From Chromatiaceae bacterium (GTDB taxonomy: Bacteria; Pseudomonadota; Gammaproteobacteria; Chromatiales; Chromatiaceae): a DNA stretch of 64,000 nt. Of this stretch, positions 32,732 to 41,877 are shown piece after piece (the stretch's first letter is position 1; every line of letters begins with the position of its first letter). Below the pieces are notes generated by a model, which saw nothing but the letters and a program-made list of their open reading frames with translations, did no database searches and was not told the origin of the DNA. A program made the translations under genes and the position numbers. The stretch covers positions 558,001 through 622,000 of the forward strand of contig JACKMU010000002.1 of assembly GCA_024235215.1 (NCBI GenBank), read 5' to 3'.

Positions 32732-34135
32732 TCAAAAATCTCTTACATCGACAAAATGACCCGCGATTGCCGCTGCGGCAGCCATCGCAGGACCGACCAA
32801 GTGGGTACGTCCCTCCTTACCCTGCCGCCCCTCGAAGTTGCGGTTAGAGGTGGAGGCGCAGCGTTGGCCCGGCTGCAGTTGGTCGGCGTTCATCGCCAGG
32901 CACATCGAACAACCAGGCGCACGCCATTCAAACCCGGCATCGATGAAGATCCGGTCCAGCCCCTCTCTTTCCGCTTGTTCTTTGACCAGACCGGAACCGG
33001 GCACGACCAGCGCTTGTACCAGCGTCTTCGCCACTCTGCGTCCCCGCGCGATCGCTGCGGCGGCACGTAGATCTTCGATGCGACCATTGGTGCAGGAGCC
33101 GATAAAGACAAGGTCAACAGGTATCTCATTTATCGGTGTACCGGCCTGCAAACCCATGTAATCGAGTGCGCGCCGCATCCCTTCGGCACGCACTGGATCA
33201 GGCTCAACAGCGGGATCCGGCACCCGGTCGAGCACCGACACCACCATCTCGGGAGAGGTTCCCCAGGTGACCTGAGGTGCGATGCTGGCTCCGTCGATAT
33301 GTATCTCACGATCAAAGCGCGCCCCCTCATCGCTGTGCAGTTGTCGCCACGCCACTTCCGCTGCCTGCCACTGCTCACCCCGGGGCGCATGTGGCTTACC
33401 GCGCACATATTCGATCGTGGTGTCATCCACCGCCACGATGCCGGCACGCGCCCCCGCCTCAATGGTCATGTTGCACACTGTCATGCGTCCCTCCATCGAC
33501 AGCGCGCGAATCACAGCACCGGCAAATTCGATGACATAACCTGTGCCCCCTGCGGTGCCGATCTCACCGATGATCGCCAGCACGACATCTTTAGCAGTCA
33601 CCCCCGGTCCCAGCTCTCCATCGATGCTGATGCGCATGCTTTTCGACTTTTTCTGAATCAGGCACTGAGTTGCCAGTACATGTTCCACCTCCGATGTGCC
33701 GATACCGAACGCGAGGGCACCCAGAGCACCGTGAGTGGAGGTGTGGGAGTCACCACAGACCACGCTCATACCGGGTAGAATCAGACCCTGTTCAGGTCCG
33801 ACCACATGCACCACACCCTGGCGGACATCATTCATGCCAAACTCGGTGATACCGAACTCCTGGCAGTTACGGTCCAGTGTCTCCACTTGCACCCTGGCGA
33901 TGGGATCGACGATTCCCGCGGCACGATCGGTGGTCGGGACATTATGATCCGGTGTTGCAATCACTGCGCCGGTCCGCCAGGGCATGCGGCCCGCCATACG
34001 CAGTCCTTCGAACGCTTGTGGCGAGGTTACCTCATGCACCAGATGGCGGTCGATGTAAAGGAGTCCGGTGCCATCCTCGTCGGTGCGCACCAGATGGGCT
34101 TCCCAAAGTTTGTCGTAAAGTGTTTTCGCGCTCAT
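32732..34135 (-). CDS. leuC: 3-isopropylmalate dehydratase large subunit
   Basis: 467 aa aconitase-family subunit holding the [4Fe-4S] cluster: cysteines in VFIGSCTNGRIEDLR and in the CSMCLAMN pair. VCGDSHTSTHGALGALAFGIGTSEVEHV is diagnostic. The open frame reaches 34399 but would cover the divergent LysR gene; ATG 34135 (MSAKTLYDKLW) gives the standard length. First gene of the leuCDB set, divergent from a LysR regulator. Confidence 0.96.
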   Translation of the reverse strand: MSAKTLYDKLWEAHLVRTDEDGTGLLYIDRHLVHEVTSPQAFEGLRMAGRMPWRTGAVIATPDHNVPTTDRAAGIVDPIARVQVETLDRNCQEFGITEFGMNDVRQGVVHVVGPEQGLILPGMSVVCGDSHTSTHGALGALAFGIGTSEVEHVLATQCLIQKKSKSMRISIDGELGPGVTAKDVVLAIIGEIGTAGGTGYVIEFAGAVIRALSMEGRMTVCNMTIEAGARAGIVAVDDTTIEYVRGKPHAPRGEQWQAAEVAWRQLHSDEGARFDREIHIDGASIAPQVTWGTSPEMVVSVLDRVPDPAVEPDPVRAEGMRRALDYMGLQAGTPINEIPVDLVFIGSCTNGRIEDLRAAAAIARGRRVAKTLVQALVVPGSGLVKEQAEREGLDRIFIDAGFEWRAPGCSMCLAMNADQLQPGQRCASTSNRNFEGRQGKEGRTHLVGPAMAAAAAIAGHFVDVRDF

Positions 34136-34215
34136 GGCTCTGTCTACCTGTGGTTTGATCAAGCAAGAATAAGTCGGCACGACATATAAAACAAATTCAT
34201 CTTTTTCATATTTAT

Positions 34216-34232
34216 TATTCTTCATTAGAATA
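34216..34232. promoter_or_regulatory. LysR-type T-N11-A box in the leuC/lysR gap
   Basis: TATTC-TTCATTA-GAATA is a dyad with a T-N11-A core, the usual LysR-family site. It lies six bases before the LysR ATG and about 80 bp before leuC, so it could serve autoregulation and leuCDB control. Confidence 0.5.
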
Positions 34233-34238
34233 CAAGCC

Positions 34239-35135
34239 ATGGAAATCAATGACCTCAAGGCTTTCGCTGCAGTCGCGGAAAGCCTCTCTTTTTCGCGCGC
34301 AGCCGACCAACTGCACATCACCCAGCCGGCGGTAAGCAAGCGTATTGCATCGCTGGAGGAGAAATTGGGTACCCGGCTGTTCGACCGGATCGGCCGCAAT
34401 GTCGCTCTGACCCAAGCCGGAGATCTGCTGTTTGCTCATACCACACGCATACTGAGAGAGATAGATAATCTCAGACGCAGTATCTCGGACCTGAACCAGG
34501 AGCCGACCGGCACTCTGACGATGGGGACCAGCCACCACATTGGGTTGCGGCGTTTACCCCCTGTTTTACAGGCGTTCAACCAGCGGTACGGCCGGGTGAA
34601 ATTGGATATCCGTTTCATGGATTCGGAGTCAGCCTGCATCGCGGTGGAGCACGGTGACCTGGAACTTGCGATCGTGACACTGCCGCCAGACCCGGCAACG
34701 AGCCTCAGTCTCACCGAGTTATGGCGTGATCGGCTCTGCTTCGTCGCCGCACCCGGTCATCCGCTCATTCAGCTATTGCCGGTGCAGCCGACCGCGCTGA
34801 CTCAGCATCCTGCACTACTCCCCTCTTGGGGAACCTATACCCGCAACATCCTGGAACAGGCGATCAAGCCGACTCAGCTGCGGCTGCAGGTGGGGATGGT
34901 AACCAACTACCTGGAGACCCTGAAGATGTTGGTATCGATCGGATTGGGATGGAGTCTGCTCCCGGAAACCATGACCCGGGACGGCGACCTGAGTGAGTTC
35001 CGCGTCAATGGGATCAATCTGACCCGCTCACTGGGAGTGGTTCACCACCGCGGGCATACCCTCTCCAATTCAGCCCAGGCAATGCTGGACACCTGCCTGT
35101 ACTTTGCGGAATCGTCTCAGGGAAATGTTGCATGA
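34239..35135 (+). CDS. LysR family regulator, probable leucine biosynthesis regulator
   Basis: 298 aa. N-terminal winged HTH (about 1-60, SFSRAADQLHITQPAVSKRI) and a C-terminal periplasmic-binding-protein-like effector domain. It is divergently transcribed from leuCDB across 103 bp, the typical arrangement of a LysR regulator and its target. The link to leucine genes, with 2-isopropylmalate as possible coinducer, is inferred from position only. A LeuO or LeuR name is not justified without phylogeny. Confidence 0.88.
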   Translation: MEINDLKAFAAVAESLSFSRAADQLHITQPAVSKRIASLEEKLGTRLFDRIGRNVALTQAGDLLFAHTTRILREIDNLRRSISDLNQEPTGTLTMGTSHHIGLRRLPPVLQAFNQRYGRVKLDIRFMDSESACIAVEHGDLELAIVTLPPDPATSLSLTELWRDRLCFVAAPGHPLIQLLPVQPTALTQHPALLPSWGTYTRNILEQAIKPTQLRLQVGMVTNYLETLKMLVSIGLGWSLLPETMTRDGDLSEFRVNGINLTRSLGVVHHRGHTLSNSAQAMLDTCLYFAESSQGNVA

Positions 35136-35249
35136 CGCTATCCAGGCGCCCTCAATAAACTTGGTTTCCTCGCATGGCGATCGCAGATAGCCGAAAATCC
35201 CACAGATCAGAGAAAGCGGCGATCCTGTGCGCGCATGCTTTATATACCG

Positions 35250-36383
35250 CTACAACTCATTCACCACCCAGCGCCAGGCGATCACGACCGCGACCAACGT
35301 GATCAATGTGGCAACCGTAAAAGCAGTGGCGGCTCCGGCACTATTCCAGAGATAGCCGCTGAACAGACTGCCCAGTGCGCCACCCGCACCAAAACTGAGA
35401 CTGCTGTAGAGCGCCTGCCCCCTGCCCTGATGGCGGCCGGTAAAATAGTGGTGTACCAGATGAATCGCTGCGGCATGAAAACTACCGAAAGTGGCAGCAT
35501 GCAGCAGCTGTGCGAACAGCAGGATCGGCGGCGCCTGGGGAAAATTGCCGATCAACGTCCAGCGCAGCGCGGCCAACAGCAGGCTGGCAATCAACAAACG
35601 GCGCGCACCCAGCTGGCGCAACAGTCGATGCATGATCAGAAACACCAGCACCTCGGCAATCACCCCGACCGCCCAGAACTGCCCGATCAGCGTCTTCGAG
35701 TAGCCCACCTCCTCCAGGTAGATGGAATAGAAGGTATAGTAGACTCCGTGCCCTGCCTGCAGCAGAAAACAGACCAGAAAAAATGCCATCACCGCCGGTT
35801 TTCTGAGGATGGAGAGGATGGGCGTCTGCGTATCGACGACCATTTCCGCTGCGGGATCAGCGATCAGCAGGCTGGAGAGCCAAATGGAGAGATAGATGAC
35901 GAATAGTACCGGCAGCACCACCGTCGGCCCGTTTCTGTCTACCGCAACACCGAGCAGCAGCACGGCCGCGATGAATCCAACTGAACCCCAGACTCGTACC
36001 TGGGCATAGCGGTTCGTCTGCTGTTTCAGATACAACAGCGTTACCGCCTCGAACTGGGGTAGCACCGCATTCCAGAAAAAGCTGAACAGAGCCATCGCGA
36101 TCCCCAGCTCCCAAAACCCCTGCAGCCAGAATACCGCCAGAAACACCAGGCTGGTCAACAGCGCGCCCGTGCGCACGATCAGCATCCGATGGCCGAGATG
36201 ATCGCCAAGCCATCCCCAGAGATAGGGCGCGGCAAATTTGGTGGCCATAGGAATCGCCATCAACTCTCCGATCTCTACCGCACTGAAACCCAGTTGCTTG
36301 AGGTAGAGTCCCCAAAACGGAATCAGCGCGCCCAGCGCGGCAAAATAGCAGAAATAGAACGAGGAGAGGCGCCAGTAAGGCAT
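35250..36383 (-). CDS. major facilitator transporter, HcaT/PPP-type
   Basis: 377 aa with about 12 predicted membrane helices. The N-terminus YFCYFAALGALIPFWGLYLK and the FHAAAIHLVHHYFTGRHQGRGQALYSSLSFGAGG segment are typical of the HcaT-like branch (annotated as 3-phenylpropionate transporter in E. coli). Substrate in this organism is unknown. It precedes aroC on the chromosome, but operon membership is unclear (40 bp gap on the same strand with aroC downstream). Confidence 0.85.
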   Translation of the reverse strand: MPYWRLSSFYFCYFAALGALIPFWGLYLKQLGFSAVEIGELMAIPMATKFAAPYLWGWLGDHLGHRMLIVRTGALLTSLVFLAVFWLQGFWELGIAMALFSFFWNAVLPQFEAVTLLYLKQQTNRYAQVRVWGSVGFIAAVLLLGVAVDRNGPTVVLPVLFVIYLSIWLSSLLIADPAAEMVVDTQTPILSILRKPAVMAFFLVCFLLQAGHGVYYTFYSIYLEEVGYSKTLIGQFWAVGVIAEVLVFLIMHRLLRQLGARRLLIASLLLAALRWTLIGNFPQAPPILLFAQLLHAATFGSFHAAAIHLVHHYFTGRHQGRGQALYSSLSFGAGGALGSLFSGYLWNSAGAATAFTVATLITLVAVVIAWRWVVNEL

Positions 36384-36423
36384 GATGTGACGGGCTGATC
36401 CGGGCTTGAATAATGCTTAGAAC

Positions 36424-37521
36424 TTAAACGGACGCTGGAACGATCGGTGTACTGCTCACCACATCCCTATTCTGCGCACGATGCCTAAGCAGATGATCCA
36501 TCAATACCAGCGCCAGCATCGCCTCCACGATTGGTGTGGCGCGAATTCCGACACAGGGGTCATGACGGCCCTCGGTAACCACCTCGACCGGCTCACCCCT
36601 GACATTTATGCTGCGGCCCGGCAGGCGCAGGCTGGAGGTGGGTTTGAAGGCGACGCTGACCAGGATATCCTGACCGCTGGAGATACCGCCCAGCACTCCT
36701 CCCGCATTGTTGCTCAGAAACCCCTCCGGTGTCATCTCGTCCCGGTGCAACGTACCCTTCTGAATAACCGATTCGAAGCCGGCACCGATTTCTACCCCTT
36801 TGGCCGCGTTGATACTCATCATCGCATGTGCGATATCCGCGTCGAGTCGGTCGAATATCGGTTCTCCCAACCCGGGCGGCACCCCGCTGGCGATCACATT
36901 GATGCGCGCACCCACCGACTCCCCCTCCTTGCGCAGTTCATCCATATAGGCAGCCATCTCGCCAACCTTATCCGGGTCCGGAGAGAAGAAGGGGTTGTTA
37001 TCGACCTGCTCCCAGTCCAGTCTTTCCGTCTTTATCGGTCCCAACTGCGCGAGATAACCCCGCACCCGGATGCCGCACTGCTGCAGCAGGTAGCGCTTGG
37101 CGATCGCCCCGGCCGCCACCCGCATCGCGGTTTCGCGTGCCGAGGAGCGGCCCCCACCGCGGTAGTCGCGGATGCCGTACTTCTGGGTATAGGTGTAGTC
37201 GGCATGACCGGGCCTGAAGCGGTCCATGATTTTTGAGTAGTCTTTCGAGCGCTGATCGGTATTGTGGATCAGCAGTGCAATGGGGGTACCGGTGGTACGA
37301 CCCTCGAACACACCCGAAAGTATCTCGACCCGGTCTGCTTCACGCCGCTGCGTGGTGTGGCGCGAGGTTCCGGGTCTGCGCCGGTCCAGATCGACCTGCA
37401 GATCCTCCGCTGCCAGTGTCATGCCTGGGGGACAGCCATCCACGATACAGCCGATTGCCGGGCCATGACTCTCTCCGAACGAGGTGACGACGAACAGCTT
37501 GCCGTAGGAGTTACCGGACAT
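36424..37521 (-). CDS. aroC: chorismate synthase
   Basis: 365 aa FMN-dependent enzyme converting EPSP to chorismate, the last step of the shikimate route and source of Trp, Phe, Tyr and folate precursors. Signatures: GESHGPAIGCIVDGCPPG, RRRPGTSRHTTQRREAD, GGGRSSARETAMRVAAGAIAK and SNNAGGVLGGISSGQ. Complete and of usual length. Confidence 0.97.
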   Translation of the reverse strand: MSGNSYGKLFVVTSFGESHGPAIGCIVDGCPPGMTLAAEDLQVDLDRRRPGTSRHTTQRREADRVEILSGVFEGRTTGTPIALLIHNTDQRSKDYSKIMDRFRPGHADYTYTQKYGIRDYRGGGRSSARETAMRVAAGAIAKRYLLQQCGIRVRGYLAQLGPIKTERLDWEQVDNNPFFSPDPDKVGEMAAYMDELRKEGESVGARINVIASGVPPGLGEPIFDRLDADIAHAMMSINAAKGVEIGAGFESVIQKGTLHRDEMTPEGFLSNNAGGVLGGISSGQDILVSVAFKPTSSLRLPGRSINVRGEPVEVVTEGRHDPCVGIRATPIVEAMLALVLMDHLLRHRAQNRDVVSSTPIVPASV

Positions 37522-37547
37522 GGGATCTGACTATCTCTTCGCTATCT

Positions 37548-38855
37548 TTACTGGTTCAACCAGCCGTTGATGCCGACGATATCTTCCCGCGACAGAATAC
37601 TCGCCCGCTGCTTCAACAGCGCGGCGTTGATAATATATTGGTAGCGCGAACTCAGATAATTGCGGGTGGCATCGAACATCTGGCTCTGCACCGTCAGCAC
37701 GTCGACCAAGGTGCGGGTACCCACCTCGTAGCCAGCCTGGGTCGAGTCCAGCGCGCTCTTCGAGGAGACCATGGTCGCTTTCAGCGCGTGGACCCGGCTG
37801 ATGCTGGAGATCACTCCCCGATAGGCGTTGCGAATGTCCGCGTTGACCGATCGCCGCTCCCGGTCGAGCACCTCCCTGGCCGCCTCATAGTCATATTGCG
37901 CCTGGCGCACCCGGGAAGTGACACCGCCGCCCTGATAGAGCGGTACATTGAGTTCGAGGCCGATCTCGCGGGCATTCACATCCGATCCCAGATCCGCATT
38001 GGTGCGGTCGATTCCGTAGGCAGCCTGCAGTTCGAGCGTCGGATAGTGGCCGGAACGCGTCACCTCGATCTGCTTGCGCAGTCCCTCCGCTGCATTCATC
38101 GCCGCGATCACTGCATAGTTCTGCTGCACCGCCGAGTTGGCCCACTCATTGATGTTCGCCGGCTCCGGTGGCGTCAGCGGCAACTCCTCGCCCAGCTTGG
38201 CAATCTCTTTCGGGTAGGGACCGACGATCTGGAACAGCGCCTCCCAAGCGTTGTCAACCTCGTTTTCCCGGAATATCTGATCTGCCCGTGCGCTGTCGTA
38301 GGCGGCCTGCGCCTCGTGCACGTCGGTGATCGCAATCAGGCCGACGTCGAAGCGCTGCCTGGCCTGTTCCAACTGCCGGCTGTTCGCTTCGGTCTGCGCA
38401 ATGGAGACGGTCAGGTCGTCCTGCTTGGCAAGTATGTCGAAATAGACGTTGATCACCCGGCCCATCAGAGCGAGCTCGGCGTTGGCATAATCAGCCTCAG
38501 CCTTGGCGATCTGATTGTCCGTCTGGTCGAGCTGCAACCACAGGTCGCGACGAAAGACAGGCTGCCGTAAGCGCAGCGACAGCCCATAGTCGGAGAAATC
38601 CTCCCGGCCTTCGTTTGAACCCCTGACAATATCGCGATCGGTGTAACCGGCGCTGCCGCCAAGACTCAAACTCGGCAACAACAGGGAGAGGGCCTGCGGT
38701 CTCGATTCGCGTACCGACTCCAGTTGCTGCCTCGCCTCTCTGAGTGCAGGATCCTGTTGCAGTGCAAGATCGAAAACAGTCAACAGGTCCTGCCCCTGCA
38801 CGCTGGTGACAGCCAGCAGGCAGAGCGAAGCAAGTAGACGTTTGGACAGTTTCAT
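37548..38855 (-). CDS. tolC: TolC family outer-membrane channel protein
   Basis: 435 aa with a cleavable signal peptide (about 1-21, ending VQGQ) and two OEP repeats that form the trimeric outer-membrane barrel and periplasmic alpha tunnel. GYEVGTRTLVDVLTVQSQ and SLDSTQAGYEVG are hallmark text of the type I secretion/efflux TolC group. The rest of the efflux pump is not adjacent. The name tolC is by family; paralogues are common. Confidence 0.88.
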   Translation of the reverse strand: MKLSKRLLASLCLLAVTSVQGQDLLTVFDLALQQDPALREARQQLESVRESRPQALSLLLPSLSLGGSAGYTDRDIVRGSNEGREDFSDYGLSLRLRQPVFRRDLWLQLDQTDNQIAKAEADYANAELALMGRVINVYFDILAKQDDLTVSIAQTEANSRQLEQARQRFDVGLIAITDVHEAQAAYDSARADQIFRENEVDNAWEALFQIVGPYPKEIAKLGEELPLTPPEPANINEWANSAVQQNYAVIAAMNAAEGLRKQIEVTRSGHYPTLELQAAYGIDRTNADLGSDVNAREIGLELNVPLYQGGGVTSRVRQAQYDYEAAREVLDRERRSVNADIRNAYRGVISSISRVHALKATMVSSKSALDSTQAGYEVGTRTLVDVLTVQSQMFDATRNYLSSRYQYIINAALLKQRASILSREDIVGINGWLNQ

Positions 38856-38932
38856 TTCCCAGGATTCCTTAGTTTCAGCTGAAAACTCTCTATTGGAACT
38901 GTCGGCTACGACACCGTGCTTGTGTGTACCCG

Positions 38933-39778
38933 TTAATTCGCGCTCCTCCGATCACTACCGGTTGGTGGCATCTCTCCAGCCAGCAGCTGCGGATCGATTC
39001 TGGCACTGGCCAGATTCATGCGCCAGTCAAGATGCGCACCGGTCACCCGGCCCGTGCCACCCACTTCAGCGATGATATCACCTTTGCGGACCCGGTCACC
39101 GACATTCACCAAAGTTTTGTTCAGATGCAGAAATGAGGAGGAGAGTCGGTGTCCGTGATCCAGTACCAATGTCACACCGGAGAAAAACATGCCGGGATGC
39201 GCCAATGTCACCACACCATCGGCCGGCGCCTTCACCGGCACGCCCACCGGCACCGCGATATCCACGCCATAGTGCGGCCGGCGTGGTTTGCCGTTGAGCA
39301 CACGCTGGCTGCCGTACACACCGGAGATCGGTCCTTCGACCGGCCAGATCCAGCCACTGAGAAAGTCGGTACGCGGATCGTCTCTGTCACGTGCCCTGGA
39401 TATCTCAGCCGACTCCCGCCGTATCCGCTCATAATCGATCTTTTCCGGTGTCACTTTGCGTTCCGGCAGACCGTCGATGTGCTGGATGTCATAGCTGCGC
39501 TTCTCGATCTTCAGCCGGCTTGTCTCGACGCGCCCGTCGGGAAAGCGCAGTTTCAGCAGGCTCTCGGCCGCTTGATCGCGGTCGAAACCGAGGACGAAGT
39601 AGCCAGTAGCCGAGATCCGGACCGGGACACCGTCGAGTGTGACCAGCGTACCCGGTGTGCTCCTCCCGACCACCATCCCTCCTTGCACCAGGGGGCCCGT
39701 AAGCGAAAGCTCCGCACAGGCACCCACCATGGAGATGAACAATCCGGCAAACAGCAGAAATCTTTTCAGCAGCAACAT
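38933..39778 (-). CDS. periplasmic M23 family (LytM-type) peptidase
   Basis: 281 aa with a signal peptide (about 1-21, VGACA), an N-terminal beta domain, and a C-terminal LytM domain. The first zinc motif HYGVDI is present, as is the SSFLHLN histidine. The usual C-terminal HxH is HLD (GAHLDWRMN), replacing the last zinc-binding His by Asp. Such HLDW forms occur in a group of gammaproteobacterial M23 proteins; activity is therefore uncertain. The ATG six codons inside the longest frame is chosen because it gives a normal signal peptide. Role: peptidoglycan cross-link cleavage or amidase activation. Confidence 0.85.
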   Translation of the reverse strand: MLLLKRFLLFAGLFISMVGACAELSLTGPLVQGGMVVGRSTPGTLVTLDGVPVRISATGYFVLGFDRDQAAESLLKLRFPDGRVETSRLKIEKRSYDIQHIDGLPERKVTPEKIDYERIRRESAEISRARDRDDPRTDFLSGWIWPVEGPISGVYGSQRVLNGKPRRPHYGVDIAVPVGVPVKAPADGVVTLAHPGMFFSGVTLVLDHGHRLSSSFLHLNKTLVNVGDRVRKGDIIAEVGGTGRVTGAHLDWRMNLASARIDPQLLAGEMPPTGSDRRSAN

Positions 39779-40053
39779 AGACCCAACATCAAGCATTTGA
39801 TCAAAGTATCAAGTGTAACCAACCCATGGAATAAATTGACAGGGTGTAAATACTCATACCCCCGAAAACGTGAAATAATCACCCCTCTCGTGACCAAATT
39901 CGTCAGCCTCATTCGGAAATATGGCTGAATTCGTGCAGGTATCGTGCAAAATCGGCATCTTCCAGAAGCAGCAGAAAAACGCGGTTTGGCGGAATTTCTG
40001 ATTGATCCGGACCCATCCGGACAAAAAGTCTGCCAACGCTCGAGCCACCATCA
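39779..40053. other. divergent intergenic region before the ABC exporter
   Basis: About 275 bp between the M23 gene and the divergent ABC exporter. Minus-strand frames here overlap the exporter 5' end and show no ribosome binding site; I accept none. The promoters for both flanking genes should be here, but no strong -35/-10 pair was recognised. Confidence 0.4.
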
Positions 40054-41874
40054 GTGACAGCAATGCCCAGAACCGGCCCCGCAGAATCGATACGCAGCCA
40101 GCCATACAGCTGGAGAGAGGTCGTCTCGATGGTGTTCGAACATCGTCGCGAACTGATCGCGGCAAACACCATCGCTGTTTTTGGTGCACTGCTCAGCGTT
40201 CCCATACCACTGCTGATCCCATTGCTGGTCGATGAAGTGCTGTTACAGCAACCAGGCAGCGCAGTCGCTTTGATGGAACGTATTTTTCCGGAGAACTGGC
40301 AGGGGCCTGTGCTCTATATTTTCGCCATCCTGCTGCTGACACTGCTGATGCGGCTCGCATCACTGATCCTGGGTGTCTGGCAGACGCGTCAGTTCACCAT
40401 CATCTCCAAAGAGATCATATTCCGCATACGACAGCGTATGCTGCAGCGTCTCGAGCGCGTCTCCATGTCTGAGTATGAGACACTGGGCAGCGGCACGGTT
40501 GCATCGCATCTGGTCACGGATCTGGATGCCGTCGACAGCTTTCTCGGTGTTGCCACCAGCAAATTCCTGGTGGCGCTGCTGAGCATACTGGGTACTGCAC
40601 TCGTGCTGTTACTGATGCACTGGCAGTTGGCGCTGTTCATCCTGTTTCTCAACCCATTGGTGATCTGGGTGACCACCATCTTCGGGCGTCGGGTGAAGGA
40701 GCTGAAGCGACGCGAAAACAGCGCTTACCAACTGTTTCAGGAGTCACTTGCCGAGACACTGGACGCGATCCAGCAGATCCGTGCCAGTAACCGCGAGTCC
40801 CATTACATCACTCGCATCATCCATAAAGCCGACCAGATTCGACACCACTCTGCCGCCTTCACCTGGAAGAGCGATGCCGCCACGCGCCTCTCATTCACGG
40901 TGTTTCTGTTCGGGTTCGATATATTTCGCGCACTCAGCATGCTCATGGTGCTCTACTCGGATCTGAGCATCGGTCAGATGCTCGCGGTCTTTGCCTATCT
41001 CTGGTACATGATGGGGCCGGTGCAGGAGATGCTGGCCATGCAGTATGCCTACAACGGCGCACGCGCCGCACTGGAGCGCATCAACCGGCTGCTGACCATC
41101 AATCTGGAGCCGCGCTTTCCACACAACTGCAACCCGTTTACCGGCAAGCGCACCGTCTCGTTGAGCCTGGAACGGATCTGCTTCCGTTACGGCGACGGTC
41201 CCAGGGTTCTGAACGACATCACCCTGCATATTCGCGCTGGAGAAAAGATCGCACTGGTCGGTGCCAGCGGCGGCGGCAAGACAACGCTGGTCCAGGTGAT
41301 CCTCGGCCTGTATCCGCCCGAATCGGGACAGGTGCTGTTCGATGGCGTACCCGTCGCGGAGATCGGTATGGACGTGGTGCGTGATAACGTCGCCACCGTA
41401 CTGCAGCATCCGGCACTATTTAACGACAGTGTGCGCGCCAATCTGACACTGGGAAGGAAGATGGACGAGCAGGCGCTCTGGCAAGCACTGAAGATCGCGC
41501 AGTTGGATGATGTGGTCAACGAACTGGACCAAGGCCTGGACACGCCGGTGGGACGCAACGGCATTCGCCTATCGGGAGGACAACAGCAGCGGTTGGCAGT
41601 GGCGCGCATGGTGCTGAGCGATCCGCGCGTGGTGATTCTGGACGAGGCAACCTCGGCACTGGACACCACCACCGAGAGCCGGCTGCATGTAGCGCTGCAG
41701 CAGTTTCTCGTTGGACGCACGACACTGATCATCGCGCACCGGCTGAGTGCGGTGAAGCAGGCCGATCGTGCGCTGGTATTCGAAGATGGTCGCATTGTCG
41801 AGCAGGGGAGCCACGAAGAGTTGATCAGAAACCAGGGGCTCTACGCTTCGCTCTATGGCCGTCAGGAGCCATAA
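40054..41874 (+). CDS. ABC exporter, fused membrane and ATPase domains
   Basis: 606 aa half-transporter of MsbA/LmrA layout: six membrane helices (about 35-320), then a nucleotide-binding domain with Walker A GASGGGKTT, Q loop, signature LSGGQQQR, Walker B VVILDEATSALD and H-loop IIAHRLS. Walker A has Gly where Ser is usual (GxSGSGKS/T), which is tolerated in the P-loop consensus. The exact start is uncertain: GTG 40054, ATG 40063 or a later ATG. Substrate unknown; lipid or peptide exporters share this form. The YheT-like gene follows after 3 bp. Confidence 0.9.
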   Translation: MTAMPRTGPAESIRSQPYSWREVVSMVFEHRRELIAANTIAVFGALLSVPIPLLIPLLVDEVLLQQPGSAVALMERIFPENWQGPVLYIFAILLLTLLMRLASLILGVWQTRQFTIISKEIIFRIRQRMLQRLERVSMSEYETLGSGTVASHLVTDLDAVDSFLGVATSKFLVALLSILGTALVLLLMHWQLALFILFLNPLVIWVTTIFGRRVKELKRRENSAYQLFQESLAETLDAIQQIRASNRESHYITRIIHKADQIRHHSAAFTWKSDAATRLSFTVFLFGFDIFRALSMLMVLYSDLSIGQMLAVFAYLWYMMGPVQEMLAMQYAYNGARAALERINRLLTINLEPRFPHNCNPFTGKRTVSLSLERICFRYGDGPRVLNDITLHIRAGEKIALVGASGGGKTTLVQVILGLYPPESGQVLFDGVPVAEIGMDVVRDNVATVLQHPALFNDSVRANLTLGRKMDEQALWQALKIAQLDDVVNELDQGLDTPVGRNGIRLSGGQQQRLAVARMVLSDPRVVILDEATSALDTTTESRLHVALQQFLVGRTTLIIAHRLSAVKQADRALVFEDGRIVEQGSHEELIRNQGLYASLYGRQEP

Positions 41875-41877
41875 TCA

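Noticed and set aside
34136..34399. 5' extension of leuC to 555 aa
   Set aside because: Would cover the divergent LysR gene and the T-N11-A box; LeuC starts at MSAKTLYDKLW.
39909..40205. 98-codon minus-strand frame overlapping the ABC exporter start
   Set aside because: Overlaps the coding start of the exporter, has no ribosome binding site and no recognised family; some folded-looking text keeps it from being excluded fully.
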